A DNA stretch of 32,339 nt from Nonomuraea deserti (GCF_004348685.1 NZ_SMKO01000102.1:1-32339); one strand, 5' to 3'; shown: positions 23,210 through 30,988, numbered from the stretch's first letter. The notes: a model not told the origin generated them from the sequence alone. Translations and numbers: made by a program.

Positions 23210-24120
23210 CGGTCGCCACAGCGCCGGCCCCGCCCGTGACGAGCACGCCCCCCAGCGGCTCGTCGCGGCGCGGGGTGCTGCGCTGGCTGCTCCCCCTGGG
23301 GCCGGCCATCGTCCTGCTGGCGCTCTTCCTGGCCGGCCCCATCCTGTGGAGCGTCTACGTCGCCTTCACCAACGAGACGCTGACCGGCTCGGCCTCGGTC
23401 AACTCCGAGTTCGTGGGCGTGGCCAACTTCACCAGGCTCTTCAACGACCCGAACTTCATCAACTCCTTCGTCCTGACGTTCGTCTTCGTGATCGGGTCGG
23501 CCGTCATCGGCCAGAACACCCTGGGCCTGATCATCGCCCTCCTCCAGCGCGGGCGCGGCCGGATGACGCGCAGCGTCGTCAACGGCGTCGTCATCGCCGC
23601 CTGGGTGGTGCCCGAGGTGGTGGCGGCGGCCTGCTGGTTCTCTTTCCTTGCCGAGGAGGGCACGCTCAACTCGGTGCTCGGCATCTCCCAGGAGTGGCTC
23701 TACACGGCCCCGATGCTGGCGGTGATCCTGGCCAACGTCTGGCGCGGCACCGCGTTCTCCATGCTGGTGTACTCGGCTGCCCTCTCTGAGGTGCCGAAGG
23801 ACCTGGTGGAGGCCGCCGCCGTGGACGGGGCGGGCCCCGGCCGCCGCCTGCTGCACATCACCCTGCCCCTGATCCGCAGATCCATCATGGCCAACCTCAT
23901 GCTGATCACCCTGCAGACCCTGGCGAGCTTCGGCCTCATCTACGCCCTCACCGGCGGCGGGCCGGGCACGGCCAGCCAGACCACGCCGCTCTACATGTAC
24001 GAGCAGGCGTTCCGCTACTTCGAGATCGGCTACGGCTCCGCGATCGCCCTCGTCATGCTGGTGATCGGCGCCCTGTTCTCGCTGATCTACCTGCGCCTGA
24101 TCAAAGTGGAGGACGCGTGA
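23206..24120 (+). CDS. Sugar ABC transporter permease, MalF-like (second CUT1 system)
   Basis: The 304-residue membrane protein has a cytoplasmic N-terminal extension rich in Pro/Ser/Thr (1-20), about six helices and an EAA loop (VEAAAVDGAGPGRRLLHITLP). Its ATG overlaps the stop of the binding-protein gene (ATGA). It forms the channel with the next gene product and needs an ATPase encoded elsewhere. Confidence 0.9.
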   Translation: MTVATAPAPPVTSTPPSGSSRRGVLRWLLPLGPAIVLLALFLAGPILWSVYVAFTNETLTGSASVNSEFVGVANFTRLFNDPNFINSFVLTFVFVIGSAVIGQNTLGLIIALLQRGRGRMTRSVVNGVVIAAWVVPEVVAAACWFSFLAEEGTLNSVLGISQEWLYTAPMLAVILANVWRGTAFSMLVYSAALSEVPKDLVEAAAVDGAGPGRRLLHITLPLIRRSIMANLMLITLQTLASFGLIYALTGGGPGTASQTTPLYMYEQAFRYFEIGYGSAIALVMLVIGALFSLIYLRLIKVEDA

Positions 24121-24938
24121 CCAGGCTCGCGGCCCGCGGGGCGGCAGGGTTGTCGCTCCTGATCATCTGCCTGGCCTTCCTCGGCCCGTTCCTGTGGGTG
24201 GTGATCTCGTCGGTCCAGCCGGAGGCGACGCTCGCCGCGCAGCCGACCCTGAACTTCTCGCTGGACAACTTCACGGCGGTGCTGACGTGGGAGACGCTGA
24301 TCCTCCCGCTGATCAACTCCATCGTGATCTCGGGGTCCACGGCCGTCCTGACGGTGCTCGTGGCGGGCCTGGCCGCCTACCCGCTCTCCCGCTACCAGCT
24401 CCGCTATCGCCGGCACTTCATGCTGACGCTGCTGTTCACCACCGGCCTGCCGATGACGGCGGTCCTGGTGCCGGTCTACGCGATGTTCTTCCGCTTCAAC
24501 CTGTACGGATCCGTGCCGGCGATGGTGCTGTTCCTGACGGCCAGCTCGCTGCCGTTCTCGATCTGGATGATGAAGAACTTCATGGACGGGGTGCCGGTGA
24601 GCCTGGAGGAGGCGGCCTGGGTGGACGGCGCCGGCTGGGTGCGGTCGCTGACGGCCGTGGTGGGCCCGCTGATGGCGCCGGGCATCGCGGTGGTGGCGAT
24701 CTTCGTGTTCGTCGGGCAGTGGGGCAACTTCTTCGCCCCGTTCGTGCTGCTGGACACGCCGGAGAAGCAGCCGGCCGCGGTGACGATCTACACCTTCTTC
24801 TCCCAGTACGGGCAGGTCGCCTACGGCCAGCTGGCCGCGTTCTCCATCCTCTACACGGCCCCGGCGGTGATCCTCTACGTGGCGGTGAACAAGTATCTGG
24901 CCGGCTCGTTCAGCTTCGCCGGCTCGGTGAAGGGCTGA
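24117..24938 (+). CDS. Sugar ABC transporter permease, MalG-like (second CUT1 system)
   Basis: The 273-residue membrane protein has about six helices and the EAA loop EEAAWVDGAGWVRSLTAVVGP. It starts with GTG, which overlaps the stop of the preceding permease gene (GTGA). This is a normal coupled layout, in contrast to the MalG-like gene of the first system, which lacks a standard start codon. Confidence 0.9.
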   Translation: MTRLAARGAAGLSLLIICLAFLGPFLWVVISSVQPEATLAAQPTLNFSLDNFTAVLTWETLILPLINSIVISGSTAVLTVLVAGLAAYPLSRYQLRYRRHFMLTLLFTTGLPMTAVLVPVYAMFFRFNLYGSVPAMVLFLTASSLPFSIWMMKNFMDGVPVSLEEAAWVDGAGWVRSLTAVVGPLMAPGIAVVAIFVFVGQWGNFFAPFVLLDTPEKQPAAVTIYTFFSQYGQVAYGQLAAFSILYTAPAVILYVAVNKYLAGSFSFAGSVKG

Positions 24939-24945
24939 GGCGTGC

Positions 24946-24977
24946 CGCCCGGCGCCGAGCGCGGCCGTCACCGGGCG
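24946..24977 (+). terminator. Possible terminator after the second importer
   Basis: CGCCCGG (24946-24952) pairs with CCGGGCG (24971-24977) across an 18-base GC-rich loop. It is weaker than the other hairpins in the window. Confidence 0.35.
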
Positions 24978-25008
24978 CCCGATCCGGGCCGCGGGGGCCC
25001 GTCGCCTC

Positions 25009-25037
25009 TTGCCGAAAGTCTGACTGAACGTTAGACA
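25009..25037 (+). promoter_or_regulatory. Promoter of the small secreted protein gene, with inverted repeat
   Basis: TTGCCG (25009-25014) and TAGACA (25032-25037) are 17 bases apart. GTCTGAC (25018-25024) and GTTAGAC (25030-25036) form an imperfect inverted repeat over the spacer and -10. GACAT and ATGTC (25035-25046) follow as another palindrome. Both could be operator sites. Confidence 0.5.
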
Positions 25038-25071
25038 TGGATGTCACCATTCGGCAGAGAACGGAGCCCCC

Positions 25072-25488
25072 ATGCCCTCGCAGGCCAGTTCGCGTCCGAG
25101 CCCCCGTCTCCCGCGAGCCCTCGGGGCCGTGGCGGCCACGGCGGCCGGGATGCTCGCCCTCGCCGCGACGCCCTCCCCCGCGGCCGCGCTGGCCACGCCG
25201 CCCTCCCCCTCGTCGGTGCTGGTCTGCCTGCCGGACACGCCCGTCTGCCAGGAGGTCCGCGGGGCGCCCGGCGACTACCGCCTCTGGTTCAGGATCAACA
25301 ACGCTCCGGCTCCGATAGGCCTGTCCTTCACCGTCAACGGCTCTCCCGCCTCCGGCTCCGTCTCCACGCAGGTCGTCGGCGAGGCGCTCGAAGGAGAGTT
25401 CCGGCCCGTGACACCACTGGTCAGCGGGGACGAGGCGTGCCTCAGCTACGCCGGTGGCAGCGGCGAACACTGCGCCGTCGCCCCCTGA
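25072..25488 (+). CDS. Small secreted protein with four cysteines, unknown function
   Basis: I do not recognise a family for this 138-residue protein. A signal peptide is clear: basic residues (R8, R12, R15), a hydrophobic Ala/Leu core to about 32, and a cleavage site near AAALA41. The mature part of about 97 residues has exactly four cysteines (C52, C59, C123, C134), which would form two disulfides, one loop near each end of a likely beta-rich domain. GGAG (25063-25066) lies five bases before the ATG. The gene has its own promoter with inverted repeats and a short hairpin behind it, so it looks like a single-gene unit. It could be a small inhibitor, a cell-surface protein or a binding protein; nothing in the sequence decides. 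Confidence 0.75.
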   Translation: MPSQASSRPSPRLPRALGAVAATAAGMLALAATPSPAAALATPPSPSSVLVCLPDTPVCQEVRGAPGDYRLWFRINNAPAPIGLSFTVNGSPASGSVSTQVVGEALEGEFRPVTPLVSGDEACLSYAGGSGEHCAVAP

Positions 25489-25507
25489 CCGGCGAAGGCC
25501 GCGCCGG
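25489..25507 (+). terminator. Short hairpin after the secreted protein gene
   Basis: CCGGCG (25489-25494) pairs with CGCCGG (25502-25507) around a seven-base loop directly after the TGA. It may be a weak terminator. Confidence 0.4.
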
Positions 25508-25537
25508 CCCTGCGCACGACCGGAAGGAAGTTCTGGC

Positions 25538-25566
25538 TGAACAGCGCTAGTTGAAAGGCGTACGGT
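25538..25566 (+). promoter_or_regulatory. Candidate leaderless promoter of the VOC gene
   Basis: TGAACA (25538-25543) is 17 bases from TACGGT (25561-25566), which ends six bases before ATG 25573. No Shine-Dalgarno is at a usable distance. Confidence 0.45.
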
Positions 25567-25572
25567 TGTCGC

Positions 25573-26178
25573 ATGGCTGCGACCCCAGAAACGGTGCACT
25601 GGCGCGGCGTGCACCACCTCGCCCTGGTGACCGCGGACATGGACGCCACCGTGCGGTTCTGGCACGGCGTGCTCGATGCCCGCCTGGTCGCCACCCTCGC
25701 CGTCCCCGCGTTCAGGCACTACTTCTTCGAAGTGGCGCCGGGCAACACCATCGCCTTCTTCGAATACACCGACCAGCCCATCGACAGTTTCGCCAAACCC
25801 GCCGGCGTGCCGTACGCCAGGGCGGCGCAGTTCGACCACCTGTCCCTGCACCTGCCGGACGAGGACGCGCTCAACCGGCTGCGCGACCGGCTCAAGGCGC
25901 ACGGCTGCGAGGTCACCGACGTCATCGACCACGGCTTCCTGCGCTCGATCTACTTCAGCGACCCCAACGGGATCGCCCTCGAGGCCTCCTGGTGGGCGCT
26001 CGACCCGACCGGCCGCCCCGCGGACCACGCCGACGAGCGGCTGTTCGCCGACCCCGACCCCGTGCCCGCCGTCCGCGAACTGCGTGACGACGGCCGGCTC
26101 CACCACACGACCGCGACGAAGCTCGTCGACGGCATCATCGAGGACCTCCGGCGCGAAGGCGTCACCCTGGAGCCCTGA
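25573..26178 (+). CDS. VOC-superfamily (glyoxalase/dioxygenase-like) protein
   Basis: The 201-residue protein contains a vicinal oxygen chelate fold. Residues 11-20 (GVHHLALVTA) open the first beta-alpha-beta-beta-beta module and carry candidate metal ligand H14 or H15. A second module begins at FDHLSLHLPD (about 94-103) and ends at YFSDPNGIALEASWWA, with the conserved DPNG turn and a glutamate ligand. Members are glyoxalases, ring-cleaving dioxygenases or resistance proteins; the exact reaction cannot be assigned. About 40 C-terminal residues extend past the fold. The gene stands alone, with a leaderless promoter in front and a strong bidirectional terminator behind. Confidence 0.85.
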   Translation: MAATPETVHWRGVHHLALVTADMDATVRFWHGVLDARLVATLAVPAFRHYFFEVAPGNTIAFFEYTDQPIDSFAKPAGVPYARAAQFDHLSLHLPDEDALNRLRDRLKAHGCEVTDVIDHGFLRSIYFSDPNGIALEASWWALDPTGRPADHADERLFADPDPVPAVRELRDDGRLHHTTATKLVDGIIEDLRREGVTLEP

Positions 26179-26202
26179 CCGCCCCGGGCTGCGGCACGAC
26201 GG

Positions 26203-26239
26203 CGACGATCCCCCGAGGGCTTCCCCCGGGGGATCGTCG
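26203..26239. terminator. Bidirectional terminator between VOC and xylanase genes
   Basis: Perfect 13-base arms CGACGATCCCCCG (26203-26215) and its complement (26227-26239) surround an 11-base loop between two convergent genes. Confidence 0.85.
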
Positions 26240-26245
26240 GGGCCG

Positions 26246-27913
26246 TCAGGCGCAGGTGTAGCCGGACGGCGTCTGCGTGTTCCCGTTCGGCCGGGTGACC
26301 TGGAAGCCGAAGCTGGTGCTGGCGTTCGGCGCCAGGGTGCCGTTGTAGCCGGCGTTCCTGACGGTGACGGTCTGCCCGCTGACGGTCACGGCGGCGTTCC
26401 ACGAGCCGGCCAGCGTGTGCCCGGACGGCAGGGTGAAGGTGACGGTCCAGCCCGAGATGCCGGACGTGCCGGTGTTGGTGACGGTCACCGGCTGCACCAC
26501 GTACCCGTTGCCCCACTGGTTCTGCACGGTGGCCGTGGCGGTGCAGCCGCCCCCTCCGCTGCCGCCCTCGGCCGTGGTGAACGTGGTCGTGGGCGAGTTG
26601 CCGGACAGGTTGCCTGCTCCGTCACGCGCCCGCACGTACACCACGTACTCGGTCTCGGGGGTCAGCCCGGTGAGGGTGACGGAGTTGGTGGTGGCCGTGC
26701 CGAGCTGCGTGTCGCTGGCCCCCTGCTCCCGGTAGACGTTGTAGCCGGCCAGCCCGCTCCCCCCGCTGTCGGTGGAGGCCGTCCACGTCAGCCTGGCGGA
26801 GTCGGCGGTGACGTCGCTCGACGACGGTGTGCCCGGAGTGGTCGGCGCCGTGGTGTCGTCGCTGCTCGAGCCGTCGTCGAGGGCGTCGTGCACGGCGTTG
26901 TAGGCGGGCTTCTTCTGGTAGTTCTCGTCGTAGATCAGCGCCGCGCCCTGCCCCTGGAACGTGTCCGGCACCCACGAGTGCTTGTCGGTGAAGCCCCAGA
27001 TCGTCACGCCCGCGCAGGCGGTGACGGCCAGGCAGGCGTTGACGGCGTTGCGGTAGTAGGTCGCCTGCGTGGCGTCCTTGGAGGAGTCTCTGGGCATCTG
27101 CATGCGGATGTCCAGCTCGGTGATGCGCACCTGGACGCCGAGGGCGGCGAAACGCTCCATGTTCTGCTGCAGGTCGTTCGGGAAGCCGTACTGGATGGCG
27201 AGGTGCCCCTGGAAGCCGACGCAGTCGACGGGCACGCCCTGCTGGCGCAGCGACCGGACCAGGTTGTACATCGCGGTGCTCTTGGCGTTGACGCCCTCGA
27301 CGTTGTAGTCGTTGATGCACAGCCGGGCGTCGGGGTCGGCCTCACGCGCGGCCCTGAAGGCGTCGGCGACGAAGCTCTGGCCGAGCGTGTTGTACCAGAA
27401 CGACGAGCGCCAGCCGCCGTTGTCGTCGAAGATCTCGTTCACCACGTCCCACGAGACCACGGCCGGGTTGTCGGCGTAGCGCCCGACGACCTCGGCGATG
27501 TGGTTCTCCATCGCCTCGCGCATGGCGCCGGCGCCGAGGCTCTGCACCCAGCCGGGCGTCTGGTTGTGCCACACGAGCGTGTGGCCGTGGACCTGCTGGT
27601 TGTTCTGGGTGGCGAAGTTGACGATGGCGTCGGCTCCGGAGAAGTTGAACTGGCCCGGGTTGGGCTCGGTGGTGTCCCACTTCATCACGTTCTCGGCGGT
27701 GATCTGGTTGAACTCGGTGGCCGCGATGTTGCGGTACGCGGTCTCGTTGGACAGCGGGCTGGTGGCGAGCGCCGCACCGATGAACTTGCCCCGGCTCTGC
27801 GCGTGCGTCCGCAGGGGCGCGGACGCTTCGGCCGTGGTGACGGGGAGGAGGAAGGTCAGGAGCATCCCCACCAGGGTGAGGGCTCTGATGAGCGAGGACG
27901 AACGCACGGACAT
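26246..27913 (-). CDS. Secreted GH10 endo-beta-1,4-xylanase with FN3 and CBM2
   Basis: The 555-residue protein has a signal peptide (about 1-30), a GH10 barrel (about 38-345), a Ser/Asp/Thr-rich linker, one fibronectin type III domain (about 358-445), a Gly-rich linker, and a C-terminal CBM2 cellulose/xylan-binding module (about 455-555). The catalytic residues are acid/base E160 in WDVVNEIFDD and nucleophile E266 in ITELDIR. It cuts xylan in plant cell walls. GGAGG (27917-27921) precedes the ATG at a short three-base spacing. The promoter and two GAAA/TTTC palindromes lie upstream. It is monocistronic, between a terminator and a divergent ligase gene, and its regulator is not in the window. 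Confidence 0.95.
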   Translation of the reverse strand: MSVRSSSLIRALTLVGMLLTFLLPVTTAEASAPLRTHAQSRGKFIGAALATSPLSNETAYRNIAATEFNQITAENVMKWDTTEPNPGQFNFSGADAIVNFATQNNQQVHGHTLVWHNQTPGWVQSLGAGAMREAMENHIAEVVGRYADNPAVVSWDVVNEIFDDNGGWRSSFWYNTLGQSFVADAFRAAREADPDARLCINDYNVEGVNAKSTAMYNLVRSLRQQGVPVDCVGFQGHLAIQYGFPNDLQQNMERFAALGVQVRITELDIRMQMPRDSSKDATQATYYRNAVNACLAVTACAGVTIWGFTDKHSWVPDTFQGQGAALIYDENYQKKPAYNAVHDALDDGSSSDDTTAPTTPGTPSSSDVTADSARLTWTASTDSGGSGLAGYNVYREQGASDTQLGTATTNSVTLTGLTPETEYVVYVRARDGAGNLSGNSPTTTFTTAEGGSGGGGCTATATVQNQWGNGYVVQPVTVTNTGTSGISGWTVTFTLPSGHTLAGSWNAAVTVSGQTVTVRNAGYNGTLAPNASTSFGFQVTRPNGNTQTPSGYTCA

Positions 27914-27940
27914 CTACCTCCGGAGGCAGGCACTCGGTTC

Positions 27941-27952
27941 CGAAAGTTTTCG
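27941..27952. promoter_or_regulatory. Candidate xylanase operator, proximal
   Basis: CGAAAGTTTTCG has perfect CGAAA and TTTCG arms around GT. It lies about 20 bases downstream of the predicted xylanase start. It resembles repressor sites in front of actinomycete xylan and sugar genes. Confidence 0.5.
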
Positions 27953-27975
27953 ATCCGGACAGGATCGCACCGGAG

Positions 27976-28004
27976 ACGGTATTGACATGCACCCATGCGG
28001 TCAA
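27976..28004 (-). promoter_or_regulatory. Xylanase promoter
   Basis: On the minus strand TTGACC (27999-28004) is 17 bases from TACCGT (27976-27981), with a start near 27969 and a leader of about 55 bases. The 332-base gap to the divergent ligase gene (27914-28245) holds this promoter, the two GAAA/TTTC palindromes and the TetR-type palindrome. I see no gene in it. Confidence 0.6.
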
Positions 28005-28063
28005 CGCCGAGCCGGACCCGGCCCTAAAAGGGCAGCTGGGAGCCAGAAATTATCGGAATGAGT

Positions 28064-28076
28064 ATGAAACTTTCAT
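28064..28076. promoter_or_regulatory. Candidate xylanase operator, distal
   Basis: ATGAAACTTTCAT is a perfect 13-bp palindrome centred about 124 bases upstream of the proximal site. The shared GAAA/TTTC core suggests one regulator could bind both and loop the DNA. Confidence 0.45.
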
Positions 28077-28189
28077 CATCCCGAGGCGGTGAGCATCGTT
28101 CCCGGTCGTCACGGCATCAGGCAGCCTTCCCCGATCGGGCCGCCGCAGAAACCCCCGATCTGCCTATTTTTCCTGGTCTAGCGTGACGT

Positions 28190-28205
28190 ACCTACCGGTC
28201 GGTAC
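28190..28205. promoter_or_regulatory. TetR-type palindrome in front of the acyl-CoA ligase gene
   Basis: TACCTACCGGTCGGTA is a palindrome with 14 of 16 symmetric bases (TACCkACCGGTmGGTA), a form typical of TetR-family operators in actinomycetes. TAGCGT (28180-28185), a possible -10 box, lies just upstream, which would place the operator over the start site. No tetR gene is in the window. Confidence 0.5.
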
Positions 28206-28245
28206 TGTGTTTCCGGAATAATCGTCCACTGCGGGAGTTCTGCGC

Positions 28246-29907
28246 ATGTCTCTTTCGCACGCCCAGGCCCAGGACCAGCTCACCGGCCCCGGCCAGCTGT
28301 TCGAGATCGAGGAGATCGGCGACACCGGGATTCGCACCTGGAAACATGCCCCAGGCCACTTCCGCGCGCTCCTGCAGACGAGCAGGCTCCACGGCGAGAA
28401 GGACTTCCTCGTCTACGAGGACGAGCACATCACGTTCGAGGAGCACTTCCGCCGCGCCGCCACCCTCGCCCACCGCCTCGTCGACGACTACGGCGTGCTC
28501 AAGGGCGACCGGGTGGCGGTGGCCATGCGCAACTACCCGGAGTGGGTGGTCTCCTTCTCCGCGGCGCTGGCGGCCGGAGCCATCGCCGTACCGCTGAACG
28601 CCTGGTGGACGGAGGCCGAGCTGGCCTACGGCGTACGCGACTCCGGCGCCAAGGTGCTGATCGCGGACGGTGAGCGCGCCGTCAGGCTGGCCTCGACCGG
28701 CGTGCCGATGATCGTCACCAGAGGAGAGGCGCCGGAAGGAGCACGCCCGTTCGCGGAGGTGCTCGGCGAGGTCGCCGCCGGCGTCGAGCTGCCCGACGTC
28801 GAGCTGTCCCCCGAGGACCCGGCCACGATCTTCTACACCTCCGGCACCACGGGCAGCCCCAAGGGCGCCCTGGGCAGCCACCGCAACCTGGGCCAGTCAC
28901 CCATGACCGTCGGGTACGGGCACATGCGCGCGCTCGCCATGGCCGGCAAGGACCCCGCCGCCTCGGCGGGCGCCCGCAGGGTCACCCTGCTGACCGTTCC
29001 GCTCTTCCACGTCACCGGCTCGTTCTCGGCCCTGACCACCTCCATGTTCAGCGGCGGCGGCCTGGTGCTCATGTACAAGTGGGACCCCGGCCAGGCGCTG
29101 GCCCTGATCGAGCGGGAGAAGATCACCGGGATGATCGGGGTGCCGACGAACGCCTGGCAGCTGATGTCCCATCCCGACTTCGGCACGTACGACCTGTCGT
29201 CCCTGACCAGCCTCGGCTACGGCGGCGCCCCCGCCCCGCCCAGGCTGCTGGAGCGCATCGGCGAGAACCTGCCCGACCGCGCGCCCTCCAACGGCTACGG
29301 CATGACGGAGACAAGCGCCCTGGCCATCGGCAACGGCGGCGCCGACTACCAGGCCAGGCCCGACAGCATCGGCCGGCCGCTGCCCGTGGTCGACGTGCGG
29401 GTGGTCGACCCGGCGGGCTGCGAGCTGCCGCCCGGCGAGGTGGGCGAGCTCTGCGTGCGCGGCCCCAACGTCATCATGGGCTACTGGAACAAGCCGGAGG
29501 CGACGGCGCAGACGTTCATCGACGGCTGGCTGCACACCGGCGACCTGGCCAGGATCGACGAGGAGGGTTTCGTCTACATCGTCGACCGGGCCAAGGACAT
29601 GGTGATCAGGGGCGGCGAGAACGTCTACTGCGCCGAGGTGGAGGCGGCGATGTTCGAGCACCCGGCGGTGGACGACGTGGCCGTGATCGGCGTGCCGCAC
29701 GACGAGCTGGGCGAGGAGGTCGGCGCGGTCATCCGCCTGGCTCCGGGCGCCTCGGTCACGGCCGGGGAGCTGCGGGCGTTCCTGACCGGCCGGATCGCCA
29801 CGTTCAAGATCCCGGTGCACGTGTGGTTCCGCGACGGCGAGCTGCCCCGCAACCCCGGCGGCAAGATCCTCAAAACCCGCCTGCGCAGGGAGATCCTGGG
29901 AGACTGA
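28246..29907 (+). CDS. Acyl-CoA synthetase-like adenylate-forming enzyme (ANL superfamily)
   Basis: The 553-residue enzyme activates a carboxylic acid as an acyl-AMP and probably forms the CoA thioester. All core motifs are present: the P-loop YTSGTTGSPKG (about 197-207), YGMTET, GWLHTGDL in the hinge region, and the C-terminal NPGGK540 lysine. Its length is normal for class I fatty or aryl acyl-CoA ligases. GGGAG (28234-28238) lies seven bases before the ATG. It is a single gene between a TetR-type palindrome and a hairpin terminator, so a TetR repressor sensing an acyl-CoA is plausible. The acid substrate cannot be fixed from sequence. Confidence 0.9.
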   Translation: MSLSHAQAQDQLTGPGQLFEIEEIGDTGIRTWKHAPGHFRALLQTSRLHGEKDFLVYEDEHITFEEHFRRAATLAHRLVDDYGVLKGDRVAVAMRNYPEWVVSFSAALAAGAIAVPLNAWWTEAELAYGVRDSGAKVLIADGERAVRLASTGVPMIVTRGEAPEGARPFAEVLGEVAAGVELPDVELSPEDPATIFYTSGTTGSPKGALGSHRNLGQSPMTVGYGHMRALAMAGKDPAASAGARRVTLLTVPLFHVTGSFSALTTSMFSGGGLVLMYKWDPGQALALIEREKITGMIGVPTNAWQLMSHPDFGTYDLSSLTSLGYGGAPAPPRLLERIGENLPDRAPSNGYGMTETSALAIGNGGADYQARPDSIGRPLPVVDVRVVDPAGCELPPGEVGELCVRGPNVIMGYWNKPEATAQTFIDGWLHTGDLARIDEEGFVYIVDRAKDMVIRGGENVYCAEVEAAMFEHPAVDDVAVIGVPHDELGEEVGAVIRLAPGASVTAGELRAFLTGRIATFKIPVHVWFRDGELPRNPGGKILKTRLRREILGD

Positions 29908-29933
29908 CCGGCCCGCCCGGCCGGCCCGCCCGG
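29908..29933. repeat. Two tandem copies of a 13-bp GC-rich unit
   Basis: The unit CCGGCCCGCCCGG occurs at 29908-29920 and 29921-29933, directly after the ligase stop codon, followed by CCGGCC. It probably folds with neighbouring sequence into the terminator region. Confidence 0.7.
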
Positions 29934-29953
29934 CCGGCCTCCCCCGGAGGTGT

Positions 29954-29983
29954 CCGGGCGGCGCTCCCGATCACGCCGCCCGG
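29954..29983 (+). terminator. Terminator after the acyl-CoA ligase gene
   Basis: CCGGGCGGC (29954-29962) pairs perfectly with GCCGCCCGG (29975-29983) around a 12-base loop. Confidence 0.65.
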
Positions 29984-30146
29984 TCTGCGAACGCCGGCGT
30001 GACGGTCATCACAGAGCCCGCGCTTTCGCAGGTGGCGACGCCTTTCCCGAGTTCGTTCGCGCGCCTGCTTACCTCGCGCGTAATCGCGGCCCCTATCCCG
30101 TGGCTGACATCGTTCAGGTGTCGCACCGACCACTGGAGGAGCCGAG

Positions 30147-30563
30147 ATGACCGCTCTGACCGTCACCACCGACCGGACGAAGTTCCTGCGTCTCGTCCTG
30201 GCCGCCGACGCCGTCGTCACCGGCGGCAACGGGCTGGTCTACCTGGCCGCCGCCGCACCCGTGGGGGTGCTGCTCGGCCCTGACGCGGCCCTGCTGCGCG
30301 GCATCGGCGCCTTCCTCCTCGCGTACGGCGCCGCGGTCGGCCTGCTGGCCGGCCGAGCGCTGCGCCGCACGATCAGCCCGGCCGCCGCCGGGGCGGTGAT
30401 CGCCCTGAACATCGGCTGGACCCTCGGCAGCATCGCCGCCGTCGTCACCGGAGCGCTGCACCTCACCACCGCGGGCGCCGTCTGGGTCATCGCCCAGGCG
30501 CTGCTCGTGGCCGTGTTCGCCGAGCTCCAGATCGTCGGCCTGCGCAAGACCCGCACCACGTGA
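30147..30563 (+). CDS. Small four-helix integral membrane protein, unknown function
   Basis: The 138-residue protein is almost entirely hydrophobic, with four predicted transmembrane helices at about 14-40, 50-69, 79-103 and 107-128. Short basic loops (R70-R74) and a basic tail (LRKTRTT) suggest that both ends face the cytoplasm. I recognise no catalytic motif. GGAGGA (30135-30140) lies six bases before the ATG. Its stop is 14 bases from the start of the SnoaL-like gene, so the two form an operon ending at a strong terminator. The 239-base gap before it (29908-30146) holds the ligase terminator and no gene that I can support. Confidence 0.75.
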   Translation: MTALTVTTDRTKFLRLVLAADAVVTGGNGLVYLAAAAPVGVLLGPDAALLRGIGAFLLAYGAAVGLLAGRALRRTISPAAAGAVIALNIGWTLGSIAAVVTGALHLTTAGAVWVIAQALLVAVFAELQIVGLRKTRTT

Positions 30564-30577
30564 CCAAGGAGAAGACC

Positions 30578-30931
30578 ATGACCCTCGTGGAACGCTACAT
30601 CGCCGCCTGGAACGAGACCGACCCGCAGGCCCGCGCCAAGGCCGTGGCCGAGCTGTGGACCGAGGACGCCACGTACACCGACCCGCTCGCCGACGTGGCC
30701 GGGCACGCCGGGATCGCCGCCGTGATCGAGGGCGCGCAGGGCATGTTCCCCGGCCTGGTGTTCACGCCCGGCGAGCTGTACGACGCCCACCGCCACCTCG
30801 CCAGGTTCACCTGGCACCTGGGCCCGGCGGACGGCGAGCCGGTGGCGGTCGGCTACGACGTGGTGGAGCTGGCGGAGGACGGCCGGATCCGCAAGGTGCT
30901 CGGCTTCCTCGACAAGGCACCCGCCGCCTGA
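30578..30931 (+). CDS. SnoaL-like / NTF2-fold protein
   Basis: The 117-residue protein has the cone-shaped NTF2-like fold pattern: an N-terminal helix (VERYIAAWNETDP), the WTEDATYTDPLAD segment lining the pocket, and beta-strands ending GYDVVELAEDGRIRKVLGFLD. Members include polyketide cyclases, isomerases and ligand-binding proteins. ATG 30578 is chosen because AAGGAG (30566-30571) lies six bases upstream; a GTG at 30560 overlapping the previous stop has none. It is encoded with the four-helix membrane protein, but a shared role is not obvious. Confidence 0.82.
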   Translation: MTLVERYIAAWNETDPQARAKAVAELWTEDATYTDPLADVAGHAGIAAVIEGAQGMFPGLVFTPGELYDAHRHLARFTWHLGPADGEPVAVGYDVVELAEDGRIRKVLGFLDKAPAA

Positions 30932-30942
30932 CCGACGCCATC

Positions 30943-30969
30943 GAGGCCCCCGGCTCCGCCGGGGGCCTC
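30943..30969 (+). terminator. Strong terminator after the SnoaL-like gene
   Basis: Perfect 12-base arms GAGGCCCCCGGC (30943-30954) and its complement (30958-30969) enclose a three-base loop, 11 bases after the TGA. Confidence 0.85.
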
Positions 30970-30988
30970 CCGCGTGCCCGAAAACGGT

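Noticed and set aside
29908..29933. Tandem 13-bp unit as a variable-number repeat or protein-binding iteron
   Set aside because: Only two copies of simple GC-rich sequence, directly next to a terminator hairpin. A structural role at the 3-prime end is the simpler reading.
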